Shown in pieces: positions 55,936-62,915 of a DNA stretch of 64,000 nucleotides. The stretch spans positions 274,501 through 338,500 of the forward strand of contig JABMCL010001864.1 of assembly GCA_018857735.1 (NCBI GenBank), read 5' to 3'. Each line of letters opens with the position of its first letter. Position 1 is the first letter of the stretch. A model generated the notes under the pieces. That model was not told where the DNA came from. It saw only the letters and a program-made list of their open reading frames with translations, and searched no databases. This DNA is from Alviniconcha marisindica. Taxonomy: Eukaryota > Mollusca > Gastropoda > Provannidae. The position numbers and the translations under genes were made by a program.

Positions 55936-58344
55936 ACCGGCTGAATGAGGGTTGGTACCAGAACAATATTTTATTGTCGGTATTGTGCATTGATAGTCTC
56001 AACAGTCAAGCTGAGACTCTGTAGACACCAAGTCATGTGGGCCAGTGTAGTATACGTGAGTGTATAATTTTAGGTAATAATCTCTAGAACTCACGATCTG
56101 GTGTACTTGTGTGTCATACAGCCATATGGCTGCCAGGTGTTATAACCCGGAAAACGCCCATCGCTCATCAGCAAGCGGCAAGAGTCACTACCTGAAAGGC
56201 AGACAAGTAAAAAAAAAAATTAGGCAAATATCAAAAGTGGCAATGTTGGTAATAGCTTTGTTGTTTGTTGGCAAAAGAATTATATAATATCAAAGAATCA
56301 CATCACTAAATAATGAATTAACACTGAAGCAGAAAAAAAGAGAGCTTAAAGTCAAAGTTTTGGCTAGCAATAGGTCTTCTCCTTAGTCTGGCGGCCTCAA
56401 CTGATAAGACTTAATAAGAGAATATTCCTGTGTATGCACACATGGAACTGGACTGGACGGGAATATAAACAAGTGTAGTACTAGTAGACTGAGTCATTAA
56501 AACTAGTTAATCTTAAATATTGGACATGTGGGATTAGCTGAGTGGGCCACACCCAGCCTTCTACGTCTACAGTAGCTTTAAAGGCTGTTCAGCAGATGTA
56601 TCACATGTGGTAGCCCCTGTCCTCTAGGGCTTAAATTATCAGTTTGGACTTGAAAACAAGTGTTATGGGGCTGGTGCCCTGGAATAAGTTCTTGGCAGGA
56701 CAGGGCAACGTTGGGGCTGTTCCAATGAGCTGGAAAGGTTTACTGAACTTTCTGATGGGGATTCCATATGCTGTAGCTTACTCAAGGTCTTACACAGGGT
56801 CTAGAATTTATTAGGCTCCATATGTATCACTATCACTAATAATATCAATTTTGATCTATTGAAGATATAATTCAACTGCAGACATTGTTCATAATCAAGA
56901 CAGAGAGAGGACAGATTCTGCTTCTTGTCATTAATGACCACTGACCATTGTCAAAATGTTGAACATTCTGTCCCTTTATAGTTTAGTGGGGAAAGGTAAA
57001 AGGGCATGAGAGAGAGAAACGGGTCTACTCATTGATGGCAAACTCTGCATATATTGTGGACTTGGACTTGGAGCCTATGAATTTGAAACTTTAGCTCAAA
57101 AATGTTTACATATATATATATATGTAGAAACTGCAAAGCGGTGGTATGGATTACTGTTTAGATTTTCAATCAAATAAGGTATTTGCTAAGCTGCTCCTGT
57201 ATTGCTAACTTCACAAAACAAAAAGAAATTTGGTTACAATTTAACAAATCAAGATTGGCATAGCCCAAAAATGCCCAGCACACTCTCCTTTCAAAGGAGT
57301 TTCCTGGAAAAAGAACAATTGTTTCCCCATAAATGTTTCAGTCAAAGATTCAAACTGTCAAAGTCAAAGAGTCACACTTGTCATTATAATGTCAAATACT
57401 GATGTCAAATGCCAAGTATATTATATTCATCTTACACAAAACGTGTAGCAGTAGAGCCTACACAAAACTCATCACAGTACAACCCTTGTATCTTGCTGGC
57501 AAGGGTGCAGGGGGTGGAGGTGGTGGAGGGGGTGGGGAGGACAGCTGTTACATCCAACCTGGATTCCAGGAATCTGGCACTGGCACTAATTTGGTGCAAT
57601 GCCAGTGGGTTGAAGTGCACAGTGGTGGTGGTCTATTAGGACTTGGCCAAAGCATGAGCTGACTTAAAACACACGGCACTTTCTGCTTGGTCTGTGTTGT
57701 TGTCTCAGTGGTTCAGGCTATAGCTCTTGGAGGAGGAAAGTGAGGGGGGGGGGGGGGTGTTTACATTGTTCAGTGTTGCACTTGCAGTGTGGCACTGCGT
57801 AACTTCTGTTGATGTCTCGAATGTAGTTTTCCATCGGGACACAAAGTCTGTAAGTCTTCTGGATCTGATCCGGCGACCTTGTTTTTGGGGGGTCGGGAAA
57901 GTATCTGCCGGCATTGCCGGCACCAGTTTCTCCACCATCTTGTATACATGAAACTTGAAAGTGAGACGCAGAACTTTGTTCGCGCCGCTCCTGGAGAGTT
58001 GGGAGGTAAAACGCCCCCCTTCCTGTCTTCCTTTCTTCATGGGAAGAATTTATCGGATTTATCGACGAAATTACGGCAATTACCAGCACAACAAAACACT
58101 GCGTCAGTCGTTCACTAAGTGACTCAGGGGCAAGAGAGGACGATGCCAGAAGAATTTTTTTTAGCAAGTGAAACAAACCATACTAACCGTATTTCAGATG
58201 TATAGAGCCATGATAAGCAACAAAGCCAATCACAATTGTAAGGGCCACAAGTTTGGCATTTTCTACGTTAATGTACTGAGATATTTCACTCGCAGAATTA
58301 CTGGGTGGTGTCTGCGCCTGCGGACTGCCATGTTCCTCCATCAT
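30508..58344 (-). CDS. CASD1: CASD1, sialic acid O-acetyltransferase (complete, 21 exons)
   Basis: Exons in transcript order: 58344-58188, 56191-56095, 55846-55660, 54333-54220, 53567-53516, 52361-52290, 52124-52034, 51069-50964, 50495-50371, 49759-49689, 49076-48947, 47347-47239, 46795-46706, 45334-45215, 35938-35782, 35454-35375, 34928-34824, 34393-34253, 33747-33670, 31711-31619, 30765-30508. Sum 2433 bases, 810 residues; human CASD1 has 797. An N-terminal membrane anchor is followed by a lumenal SGNH-type esterase domain with GDSRIRQL (Ser109) and DGLH (Asp281, His284), then a many-pass membrane domain of the Cas1p/RWA type. The known vertebrate enzyme moves acetyl from acetyl-CoA to CMP-sialic acid in the Golgi. 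An in-frame TAG 15 bases before the first ATG fixes the start. The substrate in this organism is unknown, since sialic acid is scarce in many invertebrates. Confidence 0.96.
30914..30932. repeat. poly-C tract in CASD1 intron 20
   Basis: About 17 C in a row. Confidence 0.9.
31225..31455. repeat. 28-33 bp minisatellite, CASD1 intron 20
   Basis: Eight units of 'tgtttgtcagctatatttta' plus 'cctcattaccaca'. Open frames reading [11 protein letters not shown] repeats are by-products. Confidence 0.95.
31619..31711 (-). CDS. CASD1: CASD1 exon 20
   Basis: 93 bases, residues 695-725. [20 protein letters not shown] then GKISLE, matching [21 protein letters not shown] and GKISLE. Donor GTAATG. Confidence 0.96.
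32620..33240 (+). mobile_element. 5S-rRNA-like SINE cluster, CASD1 intron 19
   Basis: Three heads at about 32683-32735, 32853-32905 and 32985-33050. The stretch AGTTGAGCACGATCGAGCAT then GGTCACCGCATGGATGGGCG aligns without gaps to the promoter part of 5S rRNA (AAGCTAAGCAGGGTCGGGCC, TGGTTAGTACTTGGATGGGA), about 30 of 44 matches by hand. The body after the third head (ctgtgcagagtctacaaaag, agttcatgtcagagctc) is shared with 36190-36540. Confidence 0.7.
33205..33485. repeat. 34-38 bp minisatellite grown from a SINE tail
   Basis: Seven to eight units of 'ggtggattatgggaacaata' plus 'aaataacatagt'. The first unit is the end of the neighbouring 5S-like SINE (tcagagctcggtggattata). Confidence 0.88.
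33670..33747 (-). CDS. CASD1: CASD1 exon 19
   Basis: 78 bases, residues 669-694. [20 protein letters not shown], where the human protein has a CKNKAECNELHPS loop. The two loop cysteines are kept. Confidence 0.95.
34253..34393 (-). CDS. CASD1: CASD1 exon 18
   Basis: 141 bases, residues 622-668. [19 protein letters not shown], then [14 protein letters not shown]. Helices match HGMLFAFIYLALQK and the next membrane segment in human CASD1. Confidence 0.93.
34824..34928 (-). CDS. CASD1: CASD1 exon 17
   Basis: 105 bases, residues 587-621. [14 protein letters not shown], then [12 protein letters not shown], matching EKIFSLWPLSKCF and YEWWFRWRLDRY. Donor GTAAGT. Confidence 0.95.
35375..35454 (-). 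CDS. CASD1: CASD1 exon 16
   Basis: 80 bases, residues 560-586. [20 protein letters not shown] is a transmembrane helix. Phase 1 in, phase 0 out, donor GTAAGA. Confidence 0.93.
35782..35938 (-). CDS. CASD1: CASD1 exon 15
   Basis: 157 bases, residues 508-559. [20 protein letters not shown] then [13 protein letters not shown], almost the same as in vertebrates. Two transmembrane helices. Donor GTGAGA. Confidence 0.97.
36140..36185. repeat. poly-A-rich tract
   Basis: A17 followed by GGGG and A-rich sequence, directly before the 5S-like SINE at 36190. Confidence 0.8.
36190..36540 (+). mobile_element. 5S-rRNA-like SINE, CASD1 intron 14
   Basis: Head: gagagccaagctaagtcagg, then acctggatgagtcaagtgacc and gtgctgggcttt, parallel to GAAGCTAAGCAG, TTGGATGGGAGACC and GTGCTGTAGGCTTT of 5S rRNA. 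Body: tcaaattctgtgctgactcc, then gtagtccatgtcagagttc, as in the 33.1-kb copy. Confidence 0.7.
36545..37850. other. CASD1 intron 14, no gene seen
   Basis: AT-rich, with short CA/GT-rich patches (37190-37330). The open frames here have no recognisable similarity. Confidence 0.5.
37855..38160. repeat. G-tract tandem repeat, CASD1 intron 14
   Basis: Four units of about 60-85 bp, 'gacctgcctgcctgattta' plus 'gttttaccagttaat', three of them with a run of 8 to 17 G. Possible G-quadruplex or polymerase-stalling site on the plus strand. Confidence 0.85.
39326..39398. repeat. (GA)n microsatellite
   Basis: About 36 GA dinucleotides. Confidence 0.97.
39400..40650. other. CASD1 intron 14, AT-rich stretch
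   Basis: No gene seen. TA runs at about 40008-40032 and 40405-40424. Confidence 0.5.
40652..40746. repeat. (AGGT)n and (GGCA)n tetranucleotide tracts
   Basis: A 'ggtaggtaggtaggtaggta' tract followed by 'caggcaggcaggcaggcag'. They lie just downstream, on the gene strand, of the donor of the candidate 66-bp exon. Confidence 0.9.
40764..40829 (-). CDS. CASD1: possible 66-bp cassette exon in CASD1 intron 14
   Basis: Flanked by an acceptor (TATTTCGTTTCAG) and a donor (GTAAGT), exactly 22 codons, phase 0-0 and open: [20 protein letters not shown] plus LE. Including it would insert 22 residues between CK (507) and VLF (508), in a loop next to a membrane helix. Vertebrate CASD1 has no counterpart, so this is either an alternative exon or a chance open stretch. 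Confidence 0.3.
40984..42405. other. CASD1 intron 14, dispersed TGACCTTGA-rich patch
   Basis: 41600-41860 holds repeated 'tgaccttgaacc', 'ccttgaccttgaccct' and 'catggtcatggtcacatgg'. Otherwise AT-rich with no gene. Confidence 0.5.
42410..44008. mobile_element. nested non-autonomous DNA transposons, CASD1 intron 14
   Basis: Outer MITE-like element begins accatatttctgtatatcaa at 42410 and its other end (gtctgaaaatta ... cagta) is split. A second element with inverted ends CAGGGGTCGCGC (43013) and GCGCAACCCCTG (43999) sits in that split. Inside it a second copy of the first family ends ccttatagtccaaaaattac at about 43789. The two family copies share blocks such as 'gttcagcaaatttgcc/gttcagtaaatttgcc' and 'ctgatcagtttgcc/ctgatcagtttggc'. 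No transposase is encoded. Confidence 0.65.
44975..45225. repeat. 112-bp duplication of the CASD1 exon 14 donor region
   Basis: Plus-strand gactgaactcaccttgcag occurs at 45091 and 45203, 112 bp apart, with the flank catgtacagggaccccctgc also duplicated. The 45203 copy is the true donor (CTGCAAG|GTGAGTTC). The other is an exact decoy. A partial third unit lies near 44985. Confidence 0.92.
45215..45334 (-). CDS. CASD1: CASD1 exon 14
   Basis: 120 bases, residues 468-507, phase 0-0. [20 protein letters not shown] then [13 protein letters not shown], matching human LPVYMHIRVLVAAYLFQTGY and GHFSYFWIKGDFG. The donor region is duplicated in the intron with a 112-bp period. Confidence 0.96.
45755..46705. 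repeat. about 72-bp array related to the CASD1 exon 13 donor
   Basis: Ten or so units with 'cctggcttcacagactttca', 'gcacagcaatggaaagtaca' and 'cccactggccccagt'. The last feature corresponds to 'accttgctggccccggtg', the exon 13 donor, which directly adjoins the array. Confidence 0.8.
46706..46795 (-). CDS. CASD1: CASD1 exon 13
   Basis: 90 bases, residues 438-467, phase 0-0. [20 protein letters not shown] is nearly identical to the vertebrate signature [20 protein letters not shown]. Its donor end (GGCCAGCAAG|GTACAC) resembles units of the array downstream of it at 45755-46705. Confidence 0.97.
47239..47347 (-). CDS. CASD1: CASD1 exon 12
   Basis: 109 bases, residues 401-437. [20 protein letters not shown] matches NLFMKENKFYTHSSFFIPII. 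Ends in phase 0 before GTAAAT. Confidence 0.95.
47655..48110. repeat. 99-bp tandem repeat, CASD1 intron 11
   Basis: Four to five units of 'cagtcacccaagcagcttca', 'accaatcagagtgtcacaaa' and 'gtctaaactcactacaaca'. Confidence 0.93.
48120..48530. repeat. about 145-bp tandem repeat, CASD1 intron 11
   Basis: Three diverged units of 'aaagactagcaacagaa', 'cattgtaagaaatggc' and 'tgacatgactgcatgtg', directly following the 99-bp array. Confidence 0.88.
48947..49076 (-). CDS. CASD1: CASD1 exon 11
   Basis: 130 bases, residues 358-400. An Asn/Ser-rich loop, then [15 protein letters not shown], matching CKLGLIMAYFYMCD of human CASD1. Confidence 0.95.
49689..49759 (-). CDS. CASD1: CASD1 exon 10
   Basis: 71 bases, residues 334-357. 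Completes the transmembrane helix ([11 protein letters not shown]) and ends in a basic cytosolic flank ([10 protein letters not shown]), consistent with the positive-inside rule. Confidence 0.9.
49870..49990. repeat. dispersed intronic duplication, copy 1
   Basis: 'ggtgcagacatcagattcca' plus 'aaagatcacttttgatgcaa' recurs at 50676-50770 in the next CASD1 intron, across exon 9. Confidence 0.85.
50371..50495 (-). CDS. CASD1: CASD1 exon 9
   Basis: 125 bases, residues 293-333. [20 protein letters not shown] matches MNVYCNKILKPVDGSCCQP. It then enters the first multi-pass helix ([12 protein letters not shown]). Confidence 0.95.
50964..51069 (-). CDS. CASD1: CASD1 exon 8, catalytic Asp/His
   Basis: 106 bases, residues 257-292. 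[20 protein letters not shown] aligns with SKLIAQETIMESLDGLHLPE. Asp281 and His284 complete the catalytic triad. The acceptor GTATTTCAG was chosen because it restores the phase left by exon 7. Confidence 0.92.
51615..52000. repeat. TG-rich compound microsatellite, CASD1 intron 7
   Basis: A 380-bp stretch of TG runs interrupted three times by 'gcatataattgtatg', ending 35 bp from exon 7. On the gene strand it is CA-rich intronic sequence between exons 7 and 8. Confidence 0.95.
52034..52124 (-). CDS. CASD1: CASD1 exon 7
   Basis: 91 bases, residues 227-256. [20 protein letters not shown] then [10 protein letters not shown], matching human DPVYEDLLSENRKMITNEKI and DAYNEAAVSIL. Donor GTAAGT. Confidence 0.95.
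52290..52361 (-). CDS. CASD1: CASD1 exon 6
   Basis: 72 bases, residues 203-226. [14 protein letters not shown] then HVIWMLQ, matching NITSIAPLLEKL and VYWVLQ of the human enzyme. Confidence 0.95.
52470..52770. repeat. about 79-bp tandem repeat, CASD1 intron 5
   Basis: Three to four units of 'tctgttttgtaaacacagta', 'ctcatgtttaaagcaaac' and 'tccctccccttatctgctgt'. Confidence 0.92.
53516..53567 (-). CDS. CASD1: CASD1 exon 5
   Basis: 52 bases, residues 186-202. [17 protein letters not shown] matches human WSIKIHNGSSEALSQYK, including the NGS sequon. Confidence 0.95.
53930..54210. repeat. CA-rich microsatellite with a 150-bp duplication
   Basis: CA runs at 53978-54022 and again near 54140-54185. 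The flanks 'caggcatacacacacagtca' and 'acacacatgttcaagcattt' are duplicated. Confidence 0.9.
54220..54333 (-). CDS. CASD1: CASD1 exon 4
   Basis: 114 bases, residues 148-185, phase 0-0. [14 protein letters not shown] and [10 protein letters not shown] align with human DFLWHPEVNGSMKQ and PHVIVAGAAT. NAS at 156-158 is a possible N-glycosylation site (inference). Confidence 0.95.
55660..55846 (-). CDS. CASD1: CASD1 exon 3, catalytic serine
   Basis: 187 bases, residues 85-147. [17 protein letters not shown] carries the nucleophile Ser109 in the GDS motif of the SGNH/GDSL fold. Donor GTAAGT. Confidence 0.97.
55895..55931. repeat. (GT)n microsatellite, CASD1 intron 2
   Basis: About 18 GT dinucleotides close to the exon 3 acceptor. 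Confidence 0.95.
56095..56191 (-). CDS. CASD1: CASD1 exon 2
   Basis: 97 bases, residues 53-84. [20 protein letters not shown] then PYGCMTHKY matches the vertebrate NDSCEYLLSSGRF and WQPHSCMMHKY elements. Donor GTGAGT. Confidence 0.95.
56200..58180. other. CASD1 intron 1, no gene seen
   Basis: Unique-looking, with a TATA run at 57110-57124 and G-rich patches at 57505-57540 and 57746-57758. The 152-aa open frame at 57718-58176 on the minus strand has no recognisable similarity. Confidence 0.5.
58188..58344 (-). CDS. CASD1: CASD1 exon 1
   Basis: 157 bases, residues 1-52. Two adjacent ATGs (MMEEHGSPQ); the first is taken as start, with an in-frame TAG upstream. A cytosolic tail leads into the signal-anchor helix [16 protein letters not shown] (about residues 31-46), as in human CASD1 (SAKVLALVAVLLLAACH). 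Donor GTTAGT. Confidence 0.88.
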
Positions 58345-59000
58345 TTCTGTCCGGGTCTACTGATTGACGGAAAGTGACTCAGAATGCTGAAGAGGGAGAG
58401 CACAAGGGCAATAACCGCGCGCGGTCCGAAATCTACAGTGGGTGAGGACATTTTTCAGACTGCGAAGAACTGCAGGAAAGCGGGTTATATCGGTCAGGGT
58501 CAGGTACAGGCGGGAGAGAGTCAGTGAACGTCCCGTCAAACGCGCAGGGTCAGTTCAGGACAAGAGAGAGACGAGATAGATGAGATAGTGAAAACCGCAA
58601 ATGCAAGGCCATGGACAGACTGAAACTGTGTGTGTGTGCGCGTGTGTGTGTGTGTGAGTTGTAGGCAATGCCTAGACTATTCACTAACAGTAGTTGTACT
58701 GATTAGCATGGCTTTATACTGAATTAGCAGACTTTCATTTAAACCCGTGTATCACGGGCCGGTAAGACCGTCTGACATGGCCCTTCAGTTTTCACTGTAG
58801 TTTATTGTTATTATTATTCCGCGTTTAAGTGTGGTACATGCAAACCGCTCGCCGCCAAGGTATTCACGGCTGAACCGCCACCGAAACTCAGGTGAGACTG
58901 ATCTGGCGATGGTGGATGAGGGATATTACCCCGGGAGAGAGTCCGGGGGGTGGGTGGGGGTGGATATGTGCGGTTAAACCACAGATATTATTACGGTCAG
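58345..59000 (-). promoter_or_regulatory. CASD1: CASD1 5' flank / probable promoter region
   Basis: GC content and CpG frequency rise just upstream of the start (for example ccgcgcgcggtccg near 58415), as expected for a CpG-type promoter. An in-frame TAG lies 15 bases before the ATG. No TATA box, initiator or factor site can be called. Confidence 0.35.
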
Positions 59001-59699
59001 CCTTTTCACCGGCAATTAAGTATGTGTCTGTGTGACGGTGTGACTGAGTGTGTTTGTTTGTGTCTTGTCGTGTGTGGCACAGTGTGAATGAGTGTCAGTG
59101 TCAGTGTGTGGGTGTGGGTGTCAGTGCCGTGTGTGTGTGCCCCTTCAGTCAGTGGCGTAACCAGTTACGGCCGCAGATTGAGTCTGGAGGCCGAGGGGAC
59201 ATCAGTGCCGGGAAACAAGGCCTGCTTGGAATGTACGGGGCAGGTCGGGTATGTTTATCGGACTTGAAACGGTCATTATTTACACGACGGCGGAACTTGA
59301 CGCAAATTGCGGTGGCCGCATGGGCGGTACTGAGTTTTGTCTTCTTTTTCTGCCGCTTCGCCTGGTGCTAACAATGACTCCAACCTCTCGCCCAACATCC
59401 ATACCCCCCCCGCCCACCCCCCCACCCGCCGATCCCCATACCTCCCCCTTGCCTACTGAATAAGCCTTGTGGTTTCTGTGGACGTTAAGCACCATGTTCA
59501 CTTACTGAGAGTGAATTCTGTGGTCCTAGTCATTTACTGCCTTCCCGGCCGCCAGTTCATCAGCCGCTTACAAAGTTCAGTCGGTTTGTCCATGGACCTA
59601 GATATATAGGTCCATGGTTTGTCAGCCGGCATGACCGGCGGTCCGCTTGAAATGCACATAATCGGAGTCAACTGGAAATGCACTGCGACATGATCGGAA

Positions 59700-59775
59700 G
59701 TAAGTAAGTAAGTAAGTAAGTAAACGTGGTGCTTAACGTCCACAGAAACCACTGATAGGGCTTATTACGGACAGA
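59700..59775 (-). mobile_element. SINE 3' end, inverted
   Basis: (TAAG)n followed by gtgcttaacgtccacagaaa, the reverse of the motif seen at 59468-59510 and 60478-60525. The tetranucleotide run is the SINE tail. Confidence 0.6.
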
Positions 59776-59779
59776 GAAA

Positions 59780-60320
59780 GGCGGGGGGGGGGGGGGGGGT
59801 GACTAGCTCGTTGGCGCGCTCCGACCCGCGAAGCGGACCGAAGAGACCGTCAGCTACCGCCGCCGGGAACAATATTAAGGAGGTGGGGACCCCGCCAGTG
59901 CGAAGCAATTTGTGTCAATACCGGCTTCGCTAACTGCCGTTTCAACAGTTGTGCGGCGGCGGAGCAAACTGAAGTCGCCGCAAAGACAATGTCCGCCGGA
60001 AAAGCAACATGATCGGAGTTCACTTGAAATCATTTAATCCGAATAATGATCAGCGCAGTTATATGCGTTGACTCATGTGTGAGGCTCAAAGTGCTATAGC
60101 CTTAGTAAGTGAGTACTACATATAGGTCCATAGTGAAACATTGCAAAAGTACACAACCTAATTTGCATTACTGATATAGCCAGGCTATCTGTCCCTCACT
60201 CAGTCTCTTCCGCACGCACTGACTTATGATACACGCACGTGCACACTGATGGCTGTGGCTTCGTATTGGTCAAATTCTAATTAGCTCCCATGTTTGTTAA
60301 TACATGGCTGATTAGCTACC
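59780..60320. other. CASD1 upstream DNA, GC-rich part
   Basis: A run of about 16 G at 59783. GC-rich, unique-looking sequence to about 60000 (gcggcggcggagcaaac). No gene recognised. Confidence 0.45.
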
Positions 60321-60324
60321 ATGT

Positions 60325-60530
60325 AACAATGCGTAACGGTAAGGCGTTAGGCTGGTAAGCAGAGGGACCTCAAATCCGCTTTGGCTCTCCTTTCTCTTCA
60401 TTGTTGTGGTCTGTGGACACTGTCTCTCCCTCTTCCTCCACATCCCTACCTACCCCTTTCCCCCGTCCCTAATAAGCCTTATGGTTTGTGTGGACTTCAA
60501 GCACCCTGTTTACTTACTTACTACCCATCC
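60325..60530 (+). mobile_element. tRNA-derived SINE
   Basis: Head gcgtaacggtaaggcgttag resembles an A box and 'gggacctcaaatcc' resembles a B box, 40 bp on, as in tRNA-type Pol III promoters. The body is C/T-rich, then 'ccctaataagccttatggtt', 'gtgtggacttcaagcaccct' and a (TTAC)n tail. Related tails lie at 48780, 59468, 59720, 60555 and 62195. Confidence 0.7.
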
Positions 60531-60884
60531 CTAAAGTAGGTCTTCTCGCCTCCGTGGACGTTAAGCAGCAAAAACTCACTTACTTACGGGACAATGCTCC
60601 TTGTTTCACTGAGTGAATTCGGTAGCGACTGCAAGCGCGTTTTCGCAGACTTCTCCAAGATAGGCGTCGTGTTGCATTTAGTGTTAGCCTACTCAGCTAC
60701 TGTAACTTTCAAATCGTTGACCGTCTGGAAACCACAAGAGGAAGAATATAAATACTTGCAATTATTGCGCCGCTGTGTGAATAAACAAGGACAGCGGGCC
60801 GGTTACAGTCACAGACGTTCTAGTAACACAACTGAAATATACCAAGTAGTAGTAATAACTTGATAATAATAGTTCGGCTAAATA

Positions 60885-61455
60885 TTGCTTTACGTCTGCA
60901 GAGACCGTACGGACTATTAGGGACGGGGAGCCCACGACGTCCACAGAGACCGTACGGACAATTAGGGACGGGGAGGGGAGCCCAGGACATCCACAGAGAC
61001 CGTACGGACAATTAGGGACGGGGAGCCCAGGACGTCCACAGAGACCGTACGGACAATTAGGGACGGGGAGCCCAGGACGTCCACAGAGACCGTACGGACA
61101 ATTAGGGACGGGGAGCCCAGGACGTCCACAGAGACCGTGGCATTAGACGGGACAGATCTAGGGACGGAGGGAGCCCAGGACGTCCACAGAGACCGTACGG
61201 ACAATTAGGGACGGGGAGCCCAGGACGTCCACAGAGACCGTACGGACATTAGGGACGGGGAGCCCAGGACGTCCACAGAGACCGTACGGACAATTAGGGA
61301 CGGGGGGGAGCCCAGGACGTCCACAGACACCGTGCGGACTATTAGGGACGGGGAGCCCAGGACGTCCACAGACACCGTACGGACTATTAGGGACGGAGGA
61401 GCCCAGGACGTCCACAGAGACCGTACGGACTATTAGGGACGGGGAGCCCAGGACC
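60885..61455. repeat. 45-bp minisatellite grown from a SINE body
   Basis: About twelve units, period 45 (61033, 61078), 'cgtccacagagaccgtacgg' plus 'acaattagggacggggagcc'. The first part matches the SINE motif 'aacgtccacagaaacc'. As 45 is a multiple of three, long open frames with a 15-residue repeat appear on the minus strand; they are artefacts. Confidence 0.92.
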
Positions 61456-61969
61456 TCCACCTCGACTTGACACAGCTCCTGAGCTCTGAAATAATAACTG
61501 AAGTATTTATACAGCGCAAAATCTTGTCCGGAGAGACCATTCTAAGCGCCATACTTGCTGTAGTCCAGTGAGAAATCACTCAGTAGGAGCTGTAGCGGTC
61601 TGAGTTTTGCCCACACACGCAGTGACTTCAGTGTTGAAAGTTAGGATAGAATACCTTCGGCTGGCAAAGGCCAGATAAAGGCTTTTAGCCTAAGTAAATC
61701 TGATCACCGTATCATACCGTATTATCTAGTGATGGGCTATGCATCAAGTCACCCTAGAGACCGATGGCGTATCGATCAGTTTTGTATCGCCATACGGCCT
61801 CAAACGTCCGTACAGGTCACCATACAGAAAACCGGCTAAAGCGAAACTGGTCACCTCATTCATTTTGTGATGCTTTAACTATTGCAGTTCTCTCCTTTCT
61901 GGTCTGCCTGCTTCCTCTGTACATAGTCTCCGTTGCATGAAACATTAGAAATATACTATTTTTATTGAT

Positions 61970-62725
61970 AATTTTTAGTCGCATACAGAACTGTGCTGCT
62001 CGCCTCATACTGAAAAAACGTAAAACTGACCACATCGCTTCTGTGTTTAAATCTCTCCACTCGCTCCCGATCTTCCAAAGAATTTAGTGCAAGATAACCA
62101 CTCTCTGCTATAAATGTATCACGCGCACTGCTCCGCCTACATAGTTCAGGAGCTGTGGGAGAGTCGAGGTGGCCGTCCTGGGCTGTCCGTCCTAACGAGC
62201 TTTATGGTTTCCGTGGACGTAAAGCAAGTATTGAACCATGCTCACGCATTGGTCTCAGCTTGTCCCTAATATGTTAACCGACATCTGAGGACATTAAGCA
62301 ACACAACCGAACCGCTCCGCCTTGTATCTGTGAATAGCTTCAATTTTACACACCCTCCCGTACTTTCCGCTCTGCTTCTGATACTGTCAGCCTCCAGATT
62401 GCTCGTACCAGACTTTCCACTGATGGTTCCCGCGCCTTGTATGTATTCGGTCCCTCATCATGGAACGACCTTCCCCTTCCTCTCCGTCAGAAACTCTCTC
62501 CGGACTCATTCAGGGCAAACTTGGACATTTCTTTTCCCAAAACTATAGACCTGCCATGTTTTCCGTTCCGTGCTGCTGTCTTCATTCGTCTCGTCTCTGT
62601 TTGCTGCCCGTTTTGTGTATAAATTTTGTATAGCCCGTATGCTCGTGTGTGCGTGTACGTGCTTAGAATAGTCTCTATGGACAAGACTTGGCGCTTTATA
62701 AATACTTGGCATTATTATCGTAAAC
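61970..62725 (+). mobile_element. LINE fragment (ORF2 C-terminal end), inactive
   Basis: Plus-strand reading RIQNCAARLILKKRKTDHIA, FKSLHSLPIFQRI then a stop. Further on, FGPSSWNDLPLPLRQKLSPD and SFRANLDISFPKT in shifted frames. This is the NAAARLV...HWLP...R and WNxLPxxLR end of a non-LTR retrotransposon. The 3' end 'ggcgctttataaatacttgg' runs into a TAT run. Confidence 0.8.
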
Positions 62726-62841
62726 CACATCACTACATTATGTCAGAATCTTTTTCTTTTTTTGTGGCAGAACCTCTCAAACAGTGACAAAGTCATGAAT
62801 ATGCTGAAGGCAGTCATTTCATGGAAGAAGAAAAGAAGGGA

Positions 62842-62845
<4 letters not shown>

Positions 62846-62912
<67 letters not shown>
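62846..62912. repeat. (GA)n microsatellite
   Basis: About 33 GA dinucleotides. Confidence 0.97.

Positions 62913-62914
<2 letters not shown>

Positions 62915-62915
<1 letters not shown>

Noticed and set aside
57718..58176. Minus-strand 152-codon frame right after CASD1 exon 1
   Set aside because: Lies in intron 1. No similarity to CASD1 or to any family I recognise, and CASD1 exon 1 joins exon 2 well without it.
60594..60863. Plus-strand 89-codon frame (MLLVSLSEFGSDCKRVFADF...)
   Set aside because: No recognisable domain, no splice partners found, surrounded by SINE pieces. Not supportable as a gene.
60762..61460. Minus-strand open frames with a 15-residue repeat (VLGSPSLIVRTVSVD)
   Set aside because: Produced by the 45-bp minisatellite, which keeps any frame open. 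No start context, no partner exons.
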